A stretch of 64,000 bases of DNA from an uncultured Paracoccaceae bacterium (GCA_947498985.1 CANMMF010000002.1:186001-250000), one strand, 5' to 3'; shown: positions 1 through 10,375, counted from the stretch's first letter. Numbers and translations are program-made. The notes: generated from the letters alone by a model not told the origin.

Positions 1-548
1 GCGCATTCGGGCATCAGCCGCGCGAGGTCCTTCAACGTGGCGGGCAACGTGCGTTTTGCGGCAAATGGCACGCCGGTGGCAAACACCGCCTCGATCATCC
101 GCGACCGGCCGGAGACCCGGAGCCGCTTGGAATCGTTCAGCCAGGCGCCGGAGCCCTTTTCGGCATAGAACATCTCGTCCTTGGCGGGATCGTAGACAAC
201 ACCCGAGACGATCTGACCCTTGTGCTCGAGCGCAATCGAGACCGCCCAATGCGGCAGCCCGTGCAAAAAGTTGGTGGTGCCATCCAGCGGGTCGACAATC
301 CAGCGGCGGGTCGGGTCCTCGCCCTCGGTCTCGCCACTTTCCTCGGCCAGCCAGCCGTAGGTCGGACGCGCGCCCATCAGTTCTTCGCGCAGGATGCCCT
401 CGGCGGTGGTGTCGGCGCGGCTGACAAAATCGCCTGCGCCTTTCATCGACACCTGCAGGTTCTCGACCTCGCGGAAATCCTTGACGAGGGCGCGGCCCGC
501 CTTGCGCGCCGCCTTCATCATGATGTTGAGGTTCGCGGTGCCCTGCAT
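1..548 (-). CDS. suhB: Inositol monophosphatase family protein (SuhB-like), partial
   Basis: The C-terminal part lies beyond the left window edge; about 182 residues are visible. This family hydrolyses inositol phosphates with Mg2+ and in some bacteria also acts on rRNA processing. Visible hallmarks are the metal-binding E-E pair in WLAEESGE and the motif WIVDPLDGTTNFLHG, whose two Asp residues coordinate metal. The ATG at 546-548 begins MQGTANLNIMMKAARKAG, a typical SuhB start. Family assignment is secure; the physiological substrate cannot be read from sequence. Confidence 0.9.
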   Translation of the reverse strand, partial: MQGTANLNIMMKAARKAGRALVKDFREVENLQVSMKGAGDFVSRADTTAEGILREELMGARPTYGWLAEESGETEGEDPTRRWIVDPLDGTTNFLHGLPHWAVSIALEHKGQIVSGVVYDPAKDEMFYAEKGSGAWLNDSKRLRVSGRSRMIEAVFATGVPFAAKRTLPATLKDLARLMPEC

Positions 549-577
549 GGCTCTGGCCCTTGGTACAAATGAAATCA

Positions 578-597
578 GGCCGCGCGTATACGCGGCC
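578..597 (-). terminator. Hairpin downstream of the small secreted-protein gene
   Basis: GGCCGCG (578-584) pairs perfectly with CGCGGCC (591-597) around a 6-nt loop. On the minus strand it is followed by a moderately T-rich stretch. It lies between the stop of the 665-979 gene and the suhB start, so it could end the upstream transcript or lie in the suhB leader. The T-tract is imperfect, hence the low confidence. Confidence 0.35.
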
Positions 598-664
598 CGA
601 TCAGGAATGCCAAGGGTCGCCCTTGCGGCCCATGCGATGCCCTTGCGACGTTCGTGCGCGGCGC

Positions 665-979
665 CTAGCGGTAAACCACGCCCTTTTCGCCGACCGGCGC
701 ATAGGCCCGCGGCGCATGGCGCGCGTGGCGCGGTTTGTAGGCCTTGCCGGGGCGGTCGATATAGGCGCCCGCATTGGGCTCTCCGCAGCAGATCACGCCG
801 CCCATCATCACCGGCTGCAACCCGGAGGGGCAATGGTTGGGCGCATTGTAGGAATGCACGAGGAAATTGGAGTTCGGATCGTTGGTGCCGTCGCCCTTGT
901 AGGCATCGTCCCAGGCCAGCGCGCTGCTGGCCATTGTTGCAAGTGCCGCCGCCGCGGCGAGTGTCGTTGTAAGACGCAT
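665..979 (-). CDS. Small secreted protein, function unknown
   Basis: About 104 residues. The N-terminus (MRLTTTLAAAAALATMASSALA) is a clear Sec signal peptide with an AxA-type cleavage site near residue 22. The mature part is rich in Pro, Gly and basic residues, with two adjacent Cys (VICCGEPNAG) and a C-terminal His/Arg/Tyr-rich tail. An in-frame ATG 63 nt upstream would place extra residues before an obvious signal peptide and was rejected. No family recognised; it may be a periplasmic structural or metal-associated peptide. Confidence 0.65.
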   Translation of the reverse strand: MRLTTTLAAAAALATMASSALAWDDAYKGDGTNDPNSNFLVHSYNAPNHCPSGLQPVMMGGVICCGEPNAGAYIDRPGKAYKPRHARHAPRAYAPVGEKGVVYR

Positions 980-1289
980 GAATCCCCCGTTTCTTGTCAT
1001 TGGTGTTGGCGGGCAGGCTACCAGCCCTTCCGGGCCTGTCAATTTTTTCGTGTGAAATGAAGGGATTTTAACGATTTTGCCACTGTGACGCGGGGGGGTG
1101 TGCCGGGCTGTCGGGCAGGTTTGGGGACGCCGTGCAGCTCACGCGAATTGTTACAGGCGGCACCCGCCCGCGACACGGAGCTTCACGTCCGCTTGAGGGT
1201 ATCTTTGTCCGTGGCCTCGCAAGGGGCATCTTCAGCGCACAGAAACGCAGCATCGCACTTTGTCGCTCTCACCTGAAAGGACCCTCTTC
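980..1289. other. Intergenic region between divergent genes
   Basis: About 310 bases between the divergent 665-979 and 1290-1754 genes, so it should hold both promoters. It has a G-rich run near 1090-1097. I see no convincing promoter hexamers, operator or RNA structure. Confidence 0.4.
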
Positions 1290-1754
1290 ATGACCCTCCT
1301 CTCCCGCCGTGCCGCCCTTGGCCTTGCCCTTGCCGCCCCGGCCGCCCTTGTGCTGGCCACCCGCCCCGCCATGGCCCGCGAACCCGATACCTATCAGGAA
1401 CAGGGCATCGCCATCGACGGCACCGATCCGGTCGGCTATTTCGACGAACAGCGCCCGGTGCCCGGCTCGGCAGAGCATGAGTTCGACTGGAAAGGTGCCA
1501 CCTGGCGCTTTGCCTCTGCCGAGACCAAGGCCCGCTTCATGGCCGATCCCGAAGCCTTTGCCCCGCAATTCGGTGGCTACTGTGCCTATGCCGCGTCGCT
1601 GGGCTATCTGGCCCCGACCATGCCCGAAGCCTGGACCGTGCATAACGGGCAGCTGTTCCTCAATGCCAACCTGCGCGCGCGCGAGCTTTGGCTGCAGGAT
1701 ACCGATGCGAATATCGAAAAGGGCCGTGCCAACTGGCCGGGGATCCTCGGCTGA
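1290..1754 (+). CDS. Tat-exported YHS-domain protein
   Basis: About 154 residues. The N-terminus has a twin-arginine signal (LLSRRAALGLALAAPAALVL) followed by an AMA cleavage site, so export by Tat is predicted. The rest matches the YHS-domain family found in many Rhodobacterales: GIAIDGTDPVGYF, a WKGATWRFAS strand, FGGYCAYAASLGYLAP with one central Cys, and a C-terminal NIEKGRANWPGIL. YHS domains are associated with metal handling, but the role of this family is unknown. The ATG at 1290 follows AAAGGA; an in-frame ATG at 1260 lacks a comparable ribosome site and would bury the Tat signal. Confidence 0.8.
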   Translation: MTLLSRRAALGLALAAPAALVLATRPAMAREPDTYQEQGIAIDGTDPVGYFDEQRPVPGSAEHEFDWKGATWRFASAETKARFMADPEAFAPQFGGYCAYAASLGYLAPTMPEAWTVHNGQLFLNANLRARELWLQDTDANIEKGRANWPGILG

Positions 1755-1985
1755 CGGCCCTGCTCAATTGCGCGCCAGTTGGATCAAAAACCACACAGCG
1801 GCGCACAAGGACGCCTCGAACAGCATGAAATCACGCAGGATTTGTGATAGTCTTGCCTCAGGATGAGACGTGGCGCGCGCTTGGCTTCCGGCACCGCGCG
1901 CCACGTTAACCGGGCGACAGGGGGGCGGCCCGCAGCTTTGACGGTGCGTCCATACGCACCTTTGGCAAAGAAAGGGCCCCTCTCG

Positions 1986-2261
1986 ATGTCCCCGTTCCTG
2001 ACCATGGTCACCTTGTATTACCTCTGCGACCAGGCCGCCGCACATCGCGGCATGTCGCCCTCCGAAGTGGCGCAATGCATGGCCAATTACGAAGCGCTGA
2101 AGCTGGAGTTCATCGACGAGGATCCGGCGCGCGTCGGCTCGGTCGAGCGGGCGGCGCAGAACCGTCTGGGCTATCGCGGCTTCAAGGCCTGGGAAGCGGC
2201 CAATCCCGTTATGGTCAGCGAAATGCGCCGCCGCGCGCGGTTGCAACTGGGCCTTGGCTGA
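1986..2261 (+). CDS. Conserved small protein of unknown function
   Basis: About 91 residues starting MSPFLTMVTLYYLC, preceded by an AAAGAAAGGG Shine-Dalgarno tract. It has a hydrophobic first helix, then a soluble segment rich in Glu, Ala and Arg (RVGSVERAAQNRLGYRGFKAWEAA) that should be helical. It ends in a basic tail. I do not recognise the family. It stands alone between the YHS gene and a hairpin at 2297-2329. Confidence 0.55.
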   Translation: MSPFLTMVTLYYLCDQAAAHRGMSPSEVAQCMANYEALKLEFIDEDPARVGSVERAAQNRLGYRGFKAWEAANPVMVSEMRRRARLQLGLG

Positions 2262-2632
2262 CCACCGGGGGGCGTGAACAGGGGGCGCAGAAAGAAACGC
2301 CCTGCTCCCGGGTTGAGAGAGCAGGGCGTACACTGTTTACGCTTTGTTATTCGGTCGCGCAAACACCGCAACCGTTTTTAACACACACTTACCGTCCGGG
2401 CCGAACGTAGCGCGTTCGCGTTTGTCGACGCCCGCACGATGGCGGGGGACAAAACGAAAAGCGAAGGCGGAACCGATTCACCGTGAACCCTAGACTGGCA
2501 ATGTAACGCCTTCCCGGAACTGCATCTGGTATACCCTGAGCGTGTATGCGCCGTCACGGGGAAGGACACCTATAGCTTCCCCGACCCGTCACTTTCCCAG
2601 ATAGTGTGGCCTCAAATACCCGGTTGGCTTTG
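2262..2632. other. Gene-free region with several inverted repeats; possible structured RNA
   Basis: About 370 bases without a credible gene. It holds the 2297-2329 hairpin, a second dyad CGGGGAAG (2557-2564) / CTTCCCCG (2576-2583), and direct copies of CCGTCAC at 2551 and 2587. It has neither the SRP-RNA tetraloop region nor a recognisable tmRNA tag or tRNA-like end. It could be an untranslated leader, a small RNA or simple spacer. Confidence 0.4.
2297..2329. terminator. Perfect 11-bp hairpin, probable terminator
   Basis: ACGCCCTGCTC (2297-2307) pairs perfectly with GAGCAGGGCGT (2319-2329) around an 11-nt loop. On the minus strand it is followed by a T-rich stretch (RC of AGAAAGAAA); on the plus strand by ACACTGTTTACGCTTTG. 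It most simply ends transcription of the 1986-2261 gene and/or transcripts arriving from the aspC side. Confidence 0.6.
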
Positions 2633-3034
2633 TCAGGACTTCATCAGACGGTCGGCTTTCTTGCGCACCAGCACCATTCGCAGGTCGTGCATCGCCAGCA
2701 AAAGCGCGTCCGTGACCTCTTCGAGCTGCTCGTCAGCGGCCTTGGATTGCGCCCACTGCGTTGTTGTATTGAGATAATCCACCGCGCGGTGGATATCGTC
2801 GATGTCCCGCATCGCCAGCAAGGCGCGGCGCTCGTCCATCCAGGCGCGGATCGCATCGAGATCTGTCGGCGAAAGTTCCCGGTCGCCATGCGGTTTTATT
2901 TCGCCCTTGTTGAGATTGACGACCGCGATCTGGTCCATTTCGATTCGCCGTTGCCGGTTTTCGGTGTCCACGCGGAACACGGCGGCGCCGTTGTCACGCA
3001 CGCGGAAGTAGTGTTCTGGCAGCTCACTGGACAT
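2633..3034 (-). CDS. Conserved protein of unknown function, in operon with aspC
   Basis: About 133 residues. The N-terminal half is beta-like (YFRVRDNGAAVFRVDTENRQRR); the C-terminal half is helical (DLDAIRAWMDERRALLAMRDIDDIHRAVDYL) and ends in a basic helix. No signal peptide or membrane span. It begins 9 nt after the aspC stop on the same strand, so the two are probably co-transcribed. I do not recognise a named family. Confidence 0.65.
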   Translation of the reverse strand: MSSELPEHYFRVRDNGAAVFRVDTENRQRRIEMDQIAVVNLNKGEIKPHGDRELSPTDLDAIRAWMDERRALLAMRDIDDIHRAVDYLNTTTQWAQSKAADEQLEEVTDALLLAMHDLRMVLVRKKADRLMKS

Positions 3035-3043
3035 CGCGTTGCC

Positions 3044-4270
<1,227 letters not shown>

Positions 4271-4349
4271 TTATGGTTTTGTCATAGATAGCATGTCCAA
4301 CCCGATCAAGCGGCTTCGGCCACTGGCCACGAGACAAAGGACACACGCG

Positions 4350-4748
4350 ATGGACGACAATTTCGACTGGTATGGACCGGATGCAGCCACCTTTGGCGAC
4401 CGCCTGGCCGCAGCGCGTGAAGCGTCCGGGATGTCGCAGCAGGATCTGGCGCGCCGTCTGGGCGTCAAGCTGAAGACGCTGCAATCCTGGGAAGACGATC
4501 TGGCGGAGCCGCGGGCAAACCGTCTGTCGACCAGCGCCGGGTTGCTCAACGTGTCGATGGTCTGGCTGATGACCGGCGCGGGCGAAGGCCTGCCCAGCCC
4601 GGACGAAGCGCCGGTGCCTGCCGATCTCGACGGTCTGCTGCTGGAGATCCGCACCATGCAGACGCAGATGAAGACCTCCGCCGAGAGGCTGGGACGGTTG
4701 GAAAAGCGCCTGCGCCAGCAATTTGCCGAACCGCAGACCAGCGCGTGA
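4350..4748 (+). CDS. XRE-family HTH transcriptional regulator
   Basis: About 132 residues. An N-terminal helix-turn-helix of the Cro/CI type spans roughly residues 14-70 (FGDRLAAAREASGMSQQDLARRLGVKLKTLQSWE). A linker and a C-terminal amphipathic helix with heptad-like Met/Leu spacing (LLLEIRTMQTQMKTSAERLGRLEKRL) follow and may dimerise. It is divergent from aspC and reads into sdhE 7 nt downstream, so the two are probably one transcript. Target genes cannot be inferred. Confidence 0.85.
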   Translation: MDDNFDWYGPDAATFGDRLAAAREASGMSQQDLARRLGVKLKTLQSWEDDLAEPRANRLSTSAGLLNVSMVWLMTGAGEGLPSPDEAPVPADLDGLLLEIRTMQTQMKTSAERLGRLEKRLRQQFAEPQTSA

Positions 4749-4755
4749 CCGGATG

Positions 4756-5019
4756 ATGACGTCCGAAGACCGGCAGACCCGTCTGAAACGGCTGACCATG
4801 CGCTCCATGCGCCGGGGCACCAAGGAGATGGACATCCTGCTGATGCGCTACGCCGACGCCGAGCTTGCCGGCCTCGATGAGCCTGCGCTCGACGCGTTCG
4901 AGGCGCTCTTGTCGGAAAACGATCAGGATCTCTATCAGTGGATAAGTGGCCAGGTCCCGCCGCCCGCAGAGCACGCGGCCGTGGTCGACCATATCCGCGA
5001 GGTCGCCACCGGCGGCTGA
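4756..5019 (+). CDS. sdhE: Succinate dehydrogenase flavin-insertion factor SdhE
   Basis: About 87 residues, the usual length. SdhE/Sdh5 assists covalent attachment of FAD to the succinate dehydrogenase flavoprotein. The diagnostic motif is RRGTKEMDILL, a variant of RGxxExD, followed by the helical segment LDAFEALLSENDQDLYQWISG. Two adjacent ATGs (4753 and 4756) exist; the choice changes the protein by one Met. No sdh genes are in the window. Confidence 0.9.
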   Translation: MTSEDRQTRLKRLTMRSMRRGTKEMDILLMRYADAELAGLDEPALDAFEALLSENDQDLYQWISGQVPPPAEHAAVVDHIREVATGG

Positions 5020-5081
5020 CGGTTTTCGGGCTGCCGGATAGATGCTTCGCATTTTCCGAATTATCGGCGAAGTTTAACCCA

Positions 5082-5095
5082 ATATTCGCGAATAT
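5082..5095. promoter_or_regulatory. Perfect 14-bp palindrome, candidate operator
   Basis: ATATTCGCGAATAT is its own reverse complement and ends about 40 nt before the start codon of the MarR-type regulator. Its position and symmetry fit autoregulation by a dimeric winged-helix protein. A second partial half-site (TTCCGAATTATCGG) lies just upstream. The assignment to this regulator is inference. Confidence 0.5.
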
Positions 5096-5104
5096 CGTGA
5101 AAAG

Positions 5105-5130
5105 TCTCCGCCAACGTATACAGGCGGAGA
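5105..5130 (+). promoter_or_regulatory. Inverted repeat overlapping the ribosome-binding site
   Basis: TCTCCGCC (5105-5112) and GGCGGAGA (5123-5130) are perfectly complementary around a 10-nt loop. The right arm contains the Shine-Dalgarno GGAG for the ATG at 5136. As RNA the hairpin would hide the ribosome site; as DNA it could be a second operator half pair. Confidence 0.45.
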
Positions 5131-5135
5131 CGGAA

Positions 5136-5633
5136 ATGAGCATTCACGCTTCGGTGGCCAAGACGTCCGAACAGGGCTTCATGACATCCTATCTGGACGC
5201 TTTGGCATTGGTCGAACGGTTGCACAGGCTGCTGCTCGACGTGATCAAGGACGAGTTCGAGCGTCTGGGCATCATCGATCTCAATGCGGTGCAGGCATTG
5301 CTGTTGTTCAATATCGGCGAAAACGAGGTTACGGCGGGCGAACTGAAAACCCGCGGCTACTATCAGGGCAGCAATGTCAGCTACAACCTCAAGAAACTGG
5401 TCGAGATGGGGTATATGCACCACCAGCGCTGCGAGATCGACCGCCGCTCTGTCAGGGTGCGCCTGACAGCGCGCGGACGCGAGATCCGGCACATCGTGGA
5501 AGGGCTCTTTGCGCGGCATGCCGATGGGCTGCAGGACAAATCGGTGCTCGACATCGACGGTCTCGACGGCATCACCAATTCGCTGCGCCGGGTGGAGCGG
5601 TACTGGACGGACCAGATCCGGTATATTTACTGA
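5136..5633 (+). CDS. ldtR: LdtR-like MarR-family regulator
   Basis: About 165 residues with a winged-helix core. Residues 55-110 carry NIGENEVTAGELKTRGYYQG as the recognition region and MHHQRCEIDRRSVRVRLT as the wing, with helices for dimerisation on either side. The GYYQGSNVSYNLKKLVEMGY stretch is highly conserved in the alphaproteobacterial LdtR group, where the founding member (Liberibacter) controls an L,D-transpeptidase and stress genes. No ldtP lies nearby, so the regulon here is unknown. The upstream palindrome suggests autoregulation. Confidence 0.8.
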   Translation: MSIHASVAKTSEQGFMTSYLDALALVERLHRLLLDVIKDEFERLGIIDLNAVQALLLFNIGENEVTAGELKTRGYYQGSNVSYNLKKLVEMGYMHHQRCEIDRRSVRVRLTARGREIRHIVEGLFARHADGLQDKSVLDIDGLDGITNSLRRVERYWTDQIRYIY

Positions 5634-5987
5634 ACGGTTTGGCTGCGCTTGGGGCCGCACATCGTCTGTAGGCGAGAGTGGGGCCTCGCGCGCAGAGGTA
5701 CAGGTCGACGCATACGGTTCAAGCGATGGGCCAGGCATCGAAAGCCTCGCTTGGTACCGGCCAAGTCAGTGAAATGTTCCTGCAGGATGTGCCGTTCCGA
5801 TCGATCGCCGCGCCGATGGGCGACCGGATCTCGCGAACGACCCCATTCCGGGCGGTGCGAGCGTCTGCGTCCTGATCCCGAGCATGAATGTTTCCCGCGG
5901 CTCGGCGCCGTAACCGGCGATCCTCAACACGACAAACGAAGGCCCGGCCCCGGGGCCATCTGTCGTACCAAGCGGCTCGAAGACAAT
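5634..5987. other. Gene-free region
   Basis: About 350 bases between two convergent genes. Short open frames on both strands lack ribosome sites and resemble no family. The only notable element is the 12-bp palindrome GGCCCCGGGGCC at 5946-5957. No terminator with a T-tract was found. Confidence 0.4.
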
Positions 5988-6926
5988 TCAGCTCTTGCCG
6001 GTCACCGCGGATGACGCGCCGGGCAGTTTCGACAATTGCACGGCCAGGATCCCCGCAGCGATCACCGCGACGCCGATCATGTCGGTCACCCGCAGTGCCT
6101 CACCCAGGATCAGCGCCGCGATGGCAACGCCGAGGAACGGGTTGAGAAAGTGGAAGGTCGCGGCCCGTACCGTCCCGATCCGGTCCACCAGCAGAAACCA
6201 CACCCAGGTCGCCGCAAGACCGGGGATCAGCGTCGTGTAGGCAAAGGCCAGCACCAGCTTCAGCGACCAGGTGACCTCGATCGTCTCGAAGACGCCTGCA
6301 AACACCGACAGCGCCGCCGCGCCAACCAGCATCTGCAACCCCACGACCATCAGGAAATTGCCGCCCGTCGTGGCCCCCCTCAGCGCCAGCGTGGCAACGG
6401 TCAGCGCGATCACGCCGATCACGCACAAAAGCACACCCACCGGATCAAACCCGCCGCCGAACCGCGAGCCCATGATCAGCGCTACCCCGGCGATCCCGGC
6501 CATTAGGCCGAGCAGAGCCATCCCGCGCAGCTTTTCCTTGAAGACCAGCCACCCGGCCAAGGCCACCAGCAGCGGCATGGTCGAGGCGATGATCGCCGCC
6601 AAAGACGCCTCCACCGTTTGCATGGCGATGAAGTTCAGCCCGAGATAGAGCGCGTTCTGGCAGATGCCGAAGATCGCCGTGGCCTTCCATTGCGCGCGGG
6701 TGAGATGCCAGCTCTGCCCCATCGCGCGCGCGATGCTTACCGCCAGAAGCCCCGAGATCAGGAACCGCAATGCCAGCGCCGAAAGCGGCGGCGCGTCTGC
6801 CACGATGATCCGCGCGGAAGTAAACGCCGACGACCACATCGCGGCAAAGGCCAGCCCCATCAAGATCGCGCGGATATCCATACCTGCAGCAATAGCTTTG
6901 CCGCGCGCGTTAGGAAAGACCTGCAT
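5988..6926 (-). CDS. EamA/DMT-family permease
   Basis: About 312 residues and ten predicted membrane helices arranged as two EamA repeats, the usual layout of drug/metabolite exporters. Typical features are MWSSAFTSARI in helix 1, ALRFLISGLLAV in helix 2, and the second-repeat motif FLNPFLGVAIAALILGE. The ATG at 6926 has GGAG 8 nt upstream. An internal ATG at 6881 would also begin just before helix 1 but has poorer spacing. Substrate unknown; members export amino acids or metabolites. No regulator is adjacent. Confidence 0.85.
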   Translation of the reverse strand: MQVFPNARGKAIAAGMDIRAILMGLAFAAMWSSAFTSARIIVADAPPLSALALRFLISGLLAVSIARAMGQSWHLTRAQWKATAIFGICQNALYLGLNFIAMQTVEASLAAIIASTMPLLVALAGWLVFKEKLRGMALLGLMAGIAGVALIMGSRFGGGFDPVGVLLCVIGVIALTVATLALRGATTGGNFLMVVGLQMLVGAAALSVFAGVFETIEVTWSLKLVLAFAYTTLIPGLAATWVWFLLVDRIGTVRAATFHFLNPFLGVAIAALILGEALRVTDMIGVAVIAAGILAVQLSKLPGASSAVTGKS

Positions 6927-7019
6927 CGGCGGCGCTCCAACTACGTTGCCGTAACGGAAGGCGGCGGATAAAGTGACCCCTATTCATGCTGACCGGTTTG
7001 CTTTGAGAAAGGTTTTTCC

Positions 7020-7478
7020 ATGCGACATGTCCTGACGCCATCCGCATTGGTCTGCGCGATGGCCCTGCCCGCTCAGGCCGACATCGATGCCACCAACCCG
7101 CAATTGCTGATGGATCTGATGGCCGCCCATGGCCAGGAGCTCACTCTGGGCGCCGACGATGTGGGGGACCCGAAGATCACCGGGACCTTGCGGGGCGTGG
7201 ACTACACGGTGTTTTTCTACGGCTGTTCCGGCGGGCGCTATTGCACCAATATCCAGTATCGGGTCGGTTTCGACCTCGATGACGGGCTGACGCTTGACCG
7301 CGCCAATACGTGGAACCGCGACGAACGCTGGGCCTCCACCTATCTGGATGAGGACAGTGACCCGCATCTGCAGATGGACGTGCATTTCGGCACCGGCATG
7401 GAAGACGACACCTTCCTCGAGAGCTACACGATCTGGCTGGACACGATGGACAGCTTCATGGATTACATCGACTGGTGA
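7020..7478 (+). CDS. Secreted YbjN-domain protein
   Basis: About 152 residues. A short signal peptide (MRHVLTPSALVCAMALPAQA) precedes a YbjN-like domain: an early helix (NPQLLMDLMAAHGQELTLG), the strand-turn-strand GTLRGVDYTVFFYGC, and FDLDDGLTLDRANTWNRDERWAS. YbjN-type folds resemble type III secretion chaperones, but the exported versions have no known role. It is divergent from the EamA permease. Confidence 0.75.
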   Translation: MRHVLTPSALVCAMALPAQADIDATNPQLLMDLMAAHGQELTLGADDVGDPKITGTLRGVDYTVFFYGCSGGRYCTNIQYRVGFDLDDGLTLDRANTWNRDERWASTYLDEDSDPHLQMDVHFGTGMEDDTFLESYTIWLDTMDSFMDYIDW

Positions 7479-7504
7479 GCCCGGTCAGCGCCAAGCCGTC
7501 ACGC

Positions 7505-7533
7505 AAAAAACCCCGCCTGACAAGCAGGCGGGG
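7505..7533 (-). terminator. Rho-independent terminator of the ccrM transcript
   Basis: CCCCGCCTG (7511-7519) pairs perfectly with CAGGCGGGG (7525-7533) around ACAAG, and six A residues at 7505-7510 give a U-tract on the minus strand. It lies about 60 nt after the ccrM stop. It could also slow plus-strand transcription leaving the YbjN gene. Confidence 0.85.
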
Positions 7534-7591
7534 AGGTGCGTGCCCTGCGATATGCGGGCACTGGCGGTGTTCTGATGTGTTCCGGGATCCT

Positions 7592-8793
<1,202 letters not shown>

Positions 8794-8795
<2 letters not shown>

Positions 8796-9426
8796 AAGGG
8801 TTTGAGTTTTTCTCTTGCCACAAGATCTCGTGGACCGGACGGAACGAACGTCTATGGTGTGGGGTCACCCCGAGATTTCGGAGGGCAGTTTTGTGACACT
8901 TGGTCGGGTAACCGGCATTCGTCTCCCAGCCGTATCCGGGAAACTGTGTCGCCATCTCTTTCATGACATCATCCCGCCATGTTTTGGCCACAATTGAGGC
9001 CGCCGCGATGGACGGAGAGCGGCTGTCGCCGCGGATCACGGTTGTGGCCGGGCATGGCAGACCGGGCGGCATCCGGTTGCCGTCGATGAGCAGGTGATCG
9101 GGGGCCATCGGCAAATCCGCCACCGCGCGGCGCATGGCGATATAGGTCGCCTGCAGGATATTGACGCGGTCGATCTCTTCCACGCTGGCCTGCCCGATGC
9201 CGACGCGCGCCTCGGCGCGGATCGTTTCGGTCAGGGCTTCGCGCCGTTTGGCAGAGAGCAGCTTGCTGTCGGCCAGTCCCATCAGTGCCAGATCGCGCGG
9301 CAGGATCACGGCGGCGGCCACCACGGGGCCTGCAAGCGGCCCGCGCCCGACCTCGTCGACACCGGCCACAACCTGGCAGCCATGCGCCCACAGCGCCTCT
9401 TCTAGATCGGAGAGCAGCGGTTTCAT
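8794..9426 (-). CDS. rnhB: Ribonuclease HII
   Basis: About 210 residues. RNase HII removes ribonucleotides misincorporated in DNA and RNA of RNA-DNA hybrids. The catalytic signature [12 protein letters not shown] is near residues 22-33 (Asp24, Glu25); further acidic residues lie in LADSKLL and LLIDGNRMP. The conserved [13 protein letters not shown] helix and [11 protein letters not shown] are present. The longest open frame begins 38 codons earlier, but [16 protein letters not shown] at 9426 matches family starts. It lies directly upstream of ccrM on the same strand with an 89-nt spacer. Confidence 0.93.
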
Positions 9427-9561
9427 GCCCCCGTCAAAGCGCAGTGGCTCGCGCAGTGCAAGGGCCCGGAGGCTGATGCGCCGTGACGGCGCACCGGATG
9501 CAAACGGGAACCGATACCCGCCATCGCAGCCCAACCGCACAGAAACCCGCCCGGGCAGGGC

Positions 9562-10197
9562 TTACTGCGCGGGCGCGCCGATCTGCTGTTCGAACTCCGC
9601 GATGGCGATGCTCTTGTCGTCGGCATCATCCTCGAAGAGCTTGCGCTCCGTCACACCCGGCAGCCTGGCGAAATCCTCGGCAAGGTTCCTCGGGAACCAG
9701 GTGCTGCCCAGCGACTGAAATCCCGGAAGCTTCCGCAGGATCGCGCTGGTGGACGAGGTGCATTGCGCCGGCGCCACCGCGCCATTGTTCACCGCAAGCC
9801 GCAGCGCCATCTCCGCGATCTCCGGCGAAACTTCGATGCGCTGGATGCGCACATGGTAGGTCGAGCGGGCATGCGCGCTTTCGTAGAACTGCTTGATCTG
9901 CGGGGTGATGCCGTAGAGCACATCGCCGATCTCGGGCACCCCGGCGAACCGCACGGAGCCCGCCGGATCGAACACAACCCGCTGCGAGGGCGCGTTGATC
10001 ATCAGGCTGGTATGCGCGCCCGCGCCGGTGGCGTTGTTCAGCATCGTGTAGAGCGTCAGCGCCGGCGGGCCATTGTGCCGGTAGGCGGCCGCGGCGGCCT
10101 CGCCCGGCGATGCGTCGGGGCCCGGAGAGTTCACATTTGCGCAGCCCGCAAGCGACAGCGCGGCGGCGGCGCCGAGAGCAATCAGGTCAAGCCGCAT
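9562..10197 (-). CDS. Lipoprotein, possibly a permuted NlpC/P60-like domain
   Basis: About 211 residues. A lipoprotein signal ends in LAGC (Cys19), predicting lipidation. The core has TLYTMLNNATGAGAHTSLMI followed by VVFDPAGSVRF, then a later Cys in APAQCTSSTSAIL. A conserved His followed downstream by Cys, with GAHTSLMI typical of the first part, fits circularly permuted NlpC/P60-type hydrolases. The residue match is my inference, not a confirmed domain hit. It may act on the cell wall or on lipids. Confidence 0.6.
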   Translation of the reverse strand: MRLDLIALGAAAALSLAGCANVNSPGPDASPGEAAAAAYRHNGPPALTLYTMLNNATGAGAHTSLMINAPSQRVVFDPAGSVRFAGVPEIGDVLYGITPQIKQFYESAHARSTYHVRIQRIEVSPEIAEMALRLAVNNGAVAPAQCTSSTSAILRKLPGFQSLGSTWFPRNLAEDFARLPGVTERKLFEDDADDKSIAIAEFEQQIGAPAQ

Positions 10198-10240
10198 GTG
10201 TCAGATCCTGCCCACGCTTGCGGGCAACGGCTCGCGCGGG

Positions 10241-10375
10241 TCAGGCATTGAACATCGCCAGAAGCACCACCAGCACAAGGATCACGATCACCGTGCGGAT
10301 GGTGAATGTGATGAAACCCGAAAAGGTCTTTTCCTGCGTTTCGATATTCATGCTGCCGTGTTTGTGTTCGGCCAT
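10241..10375 (-). CDS. aa3-type cytochrome c oxidase subunit IV
   Basis: A 44-residue protein. It begins MAEHKHGSMNIETQEKTF, a short polar N-terminus, and continues with a single membrane helix (FTIRTVIVILVLVVLLAMF). This is the form of the alphaproteobacterial aa3 oxidase subunit IV, which packs against the CtaCDE core. The start ATG is at 10373-10375. The core oxidase genes are not in this window. It precedes the lipoprotein gene by 43 nt on the same strand. Confidence 0.8.
   Translation of the reverse strand: MAEHKHGSMNIETQEKTFSGFITFTIRTVIVILVLVVLLAMFNA

Noticed and set aside
2380-2600. tmRNA, 6S or SRP RNA
   Set aside because: I looked for the SRP GGAA loop region, tmRNA tag and tRNA-like ends and found none; only generic dyads remain.
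5946-5957. GGCCCCGGGGCC as a terminator
   Set aside because: A loop-free 12-bp GC palindrome without T-tract is likely by chance at this GC content.
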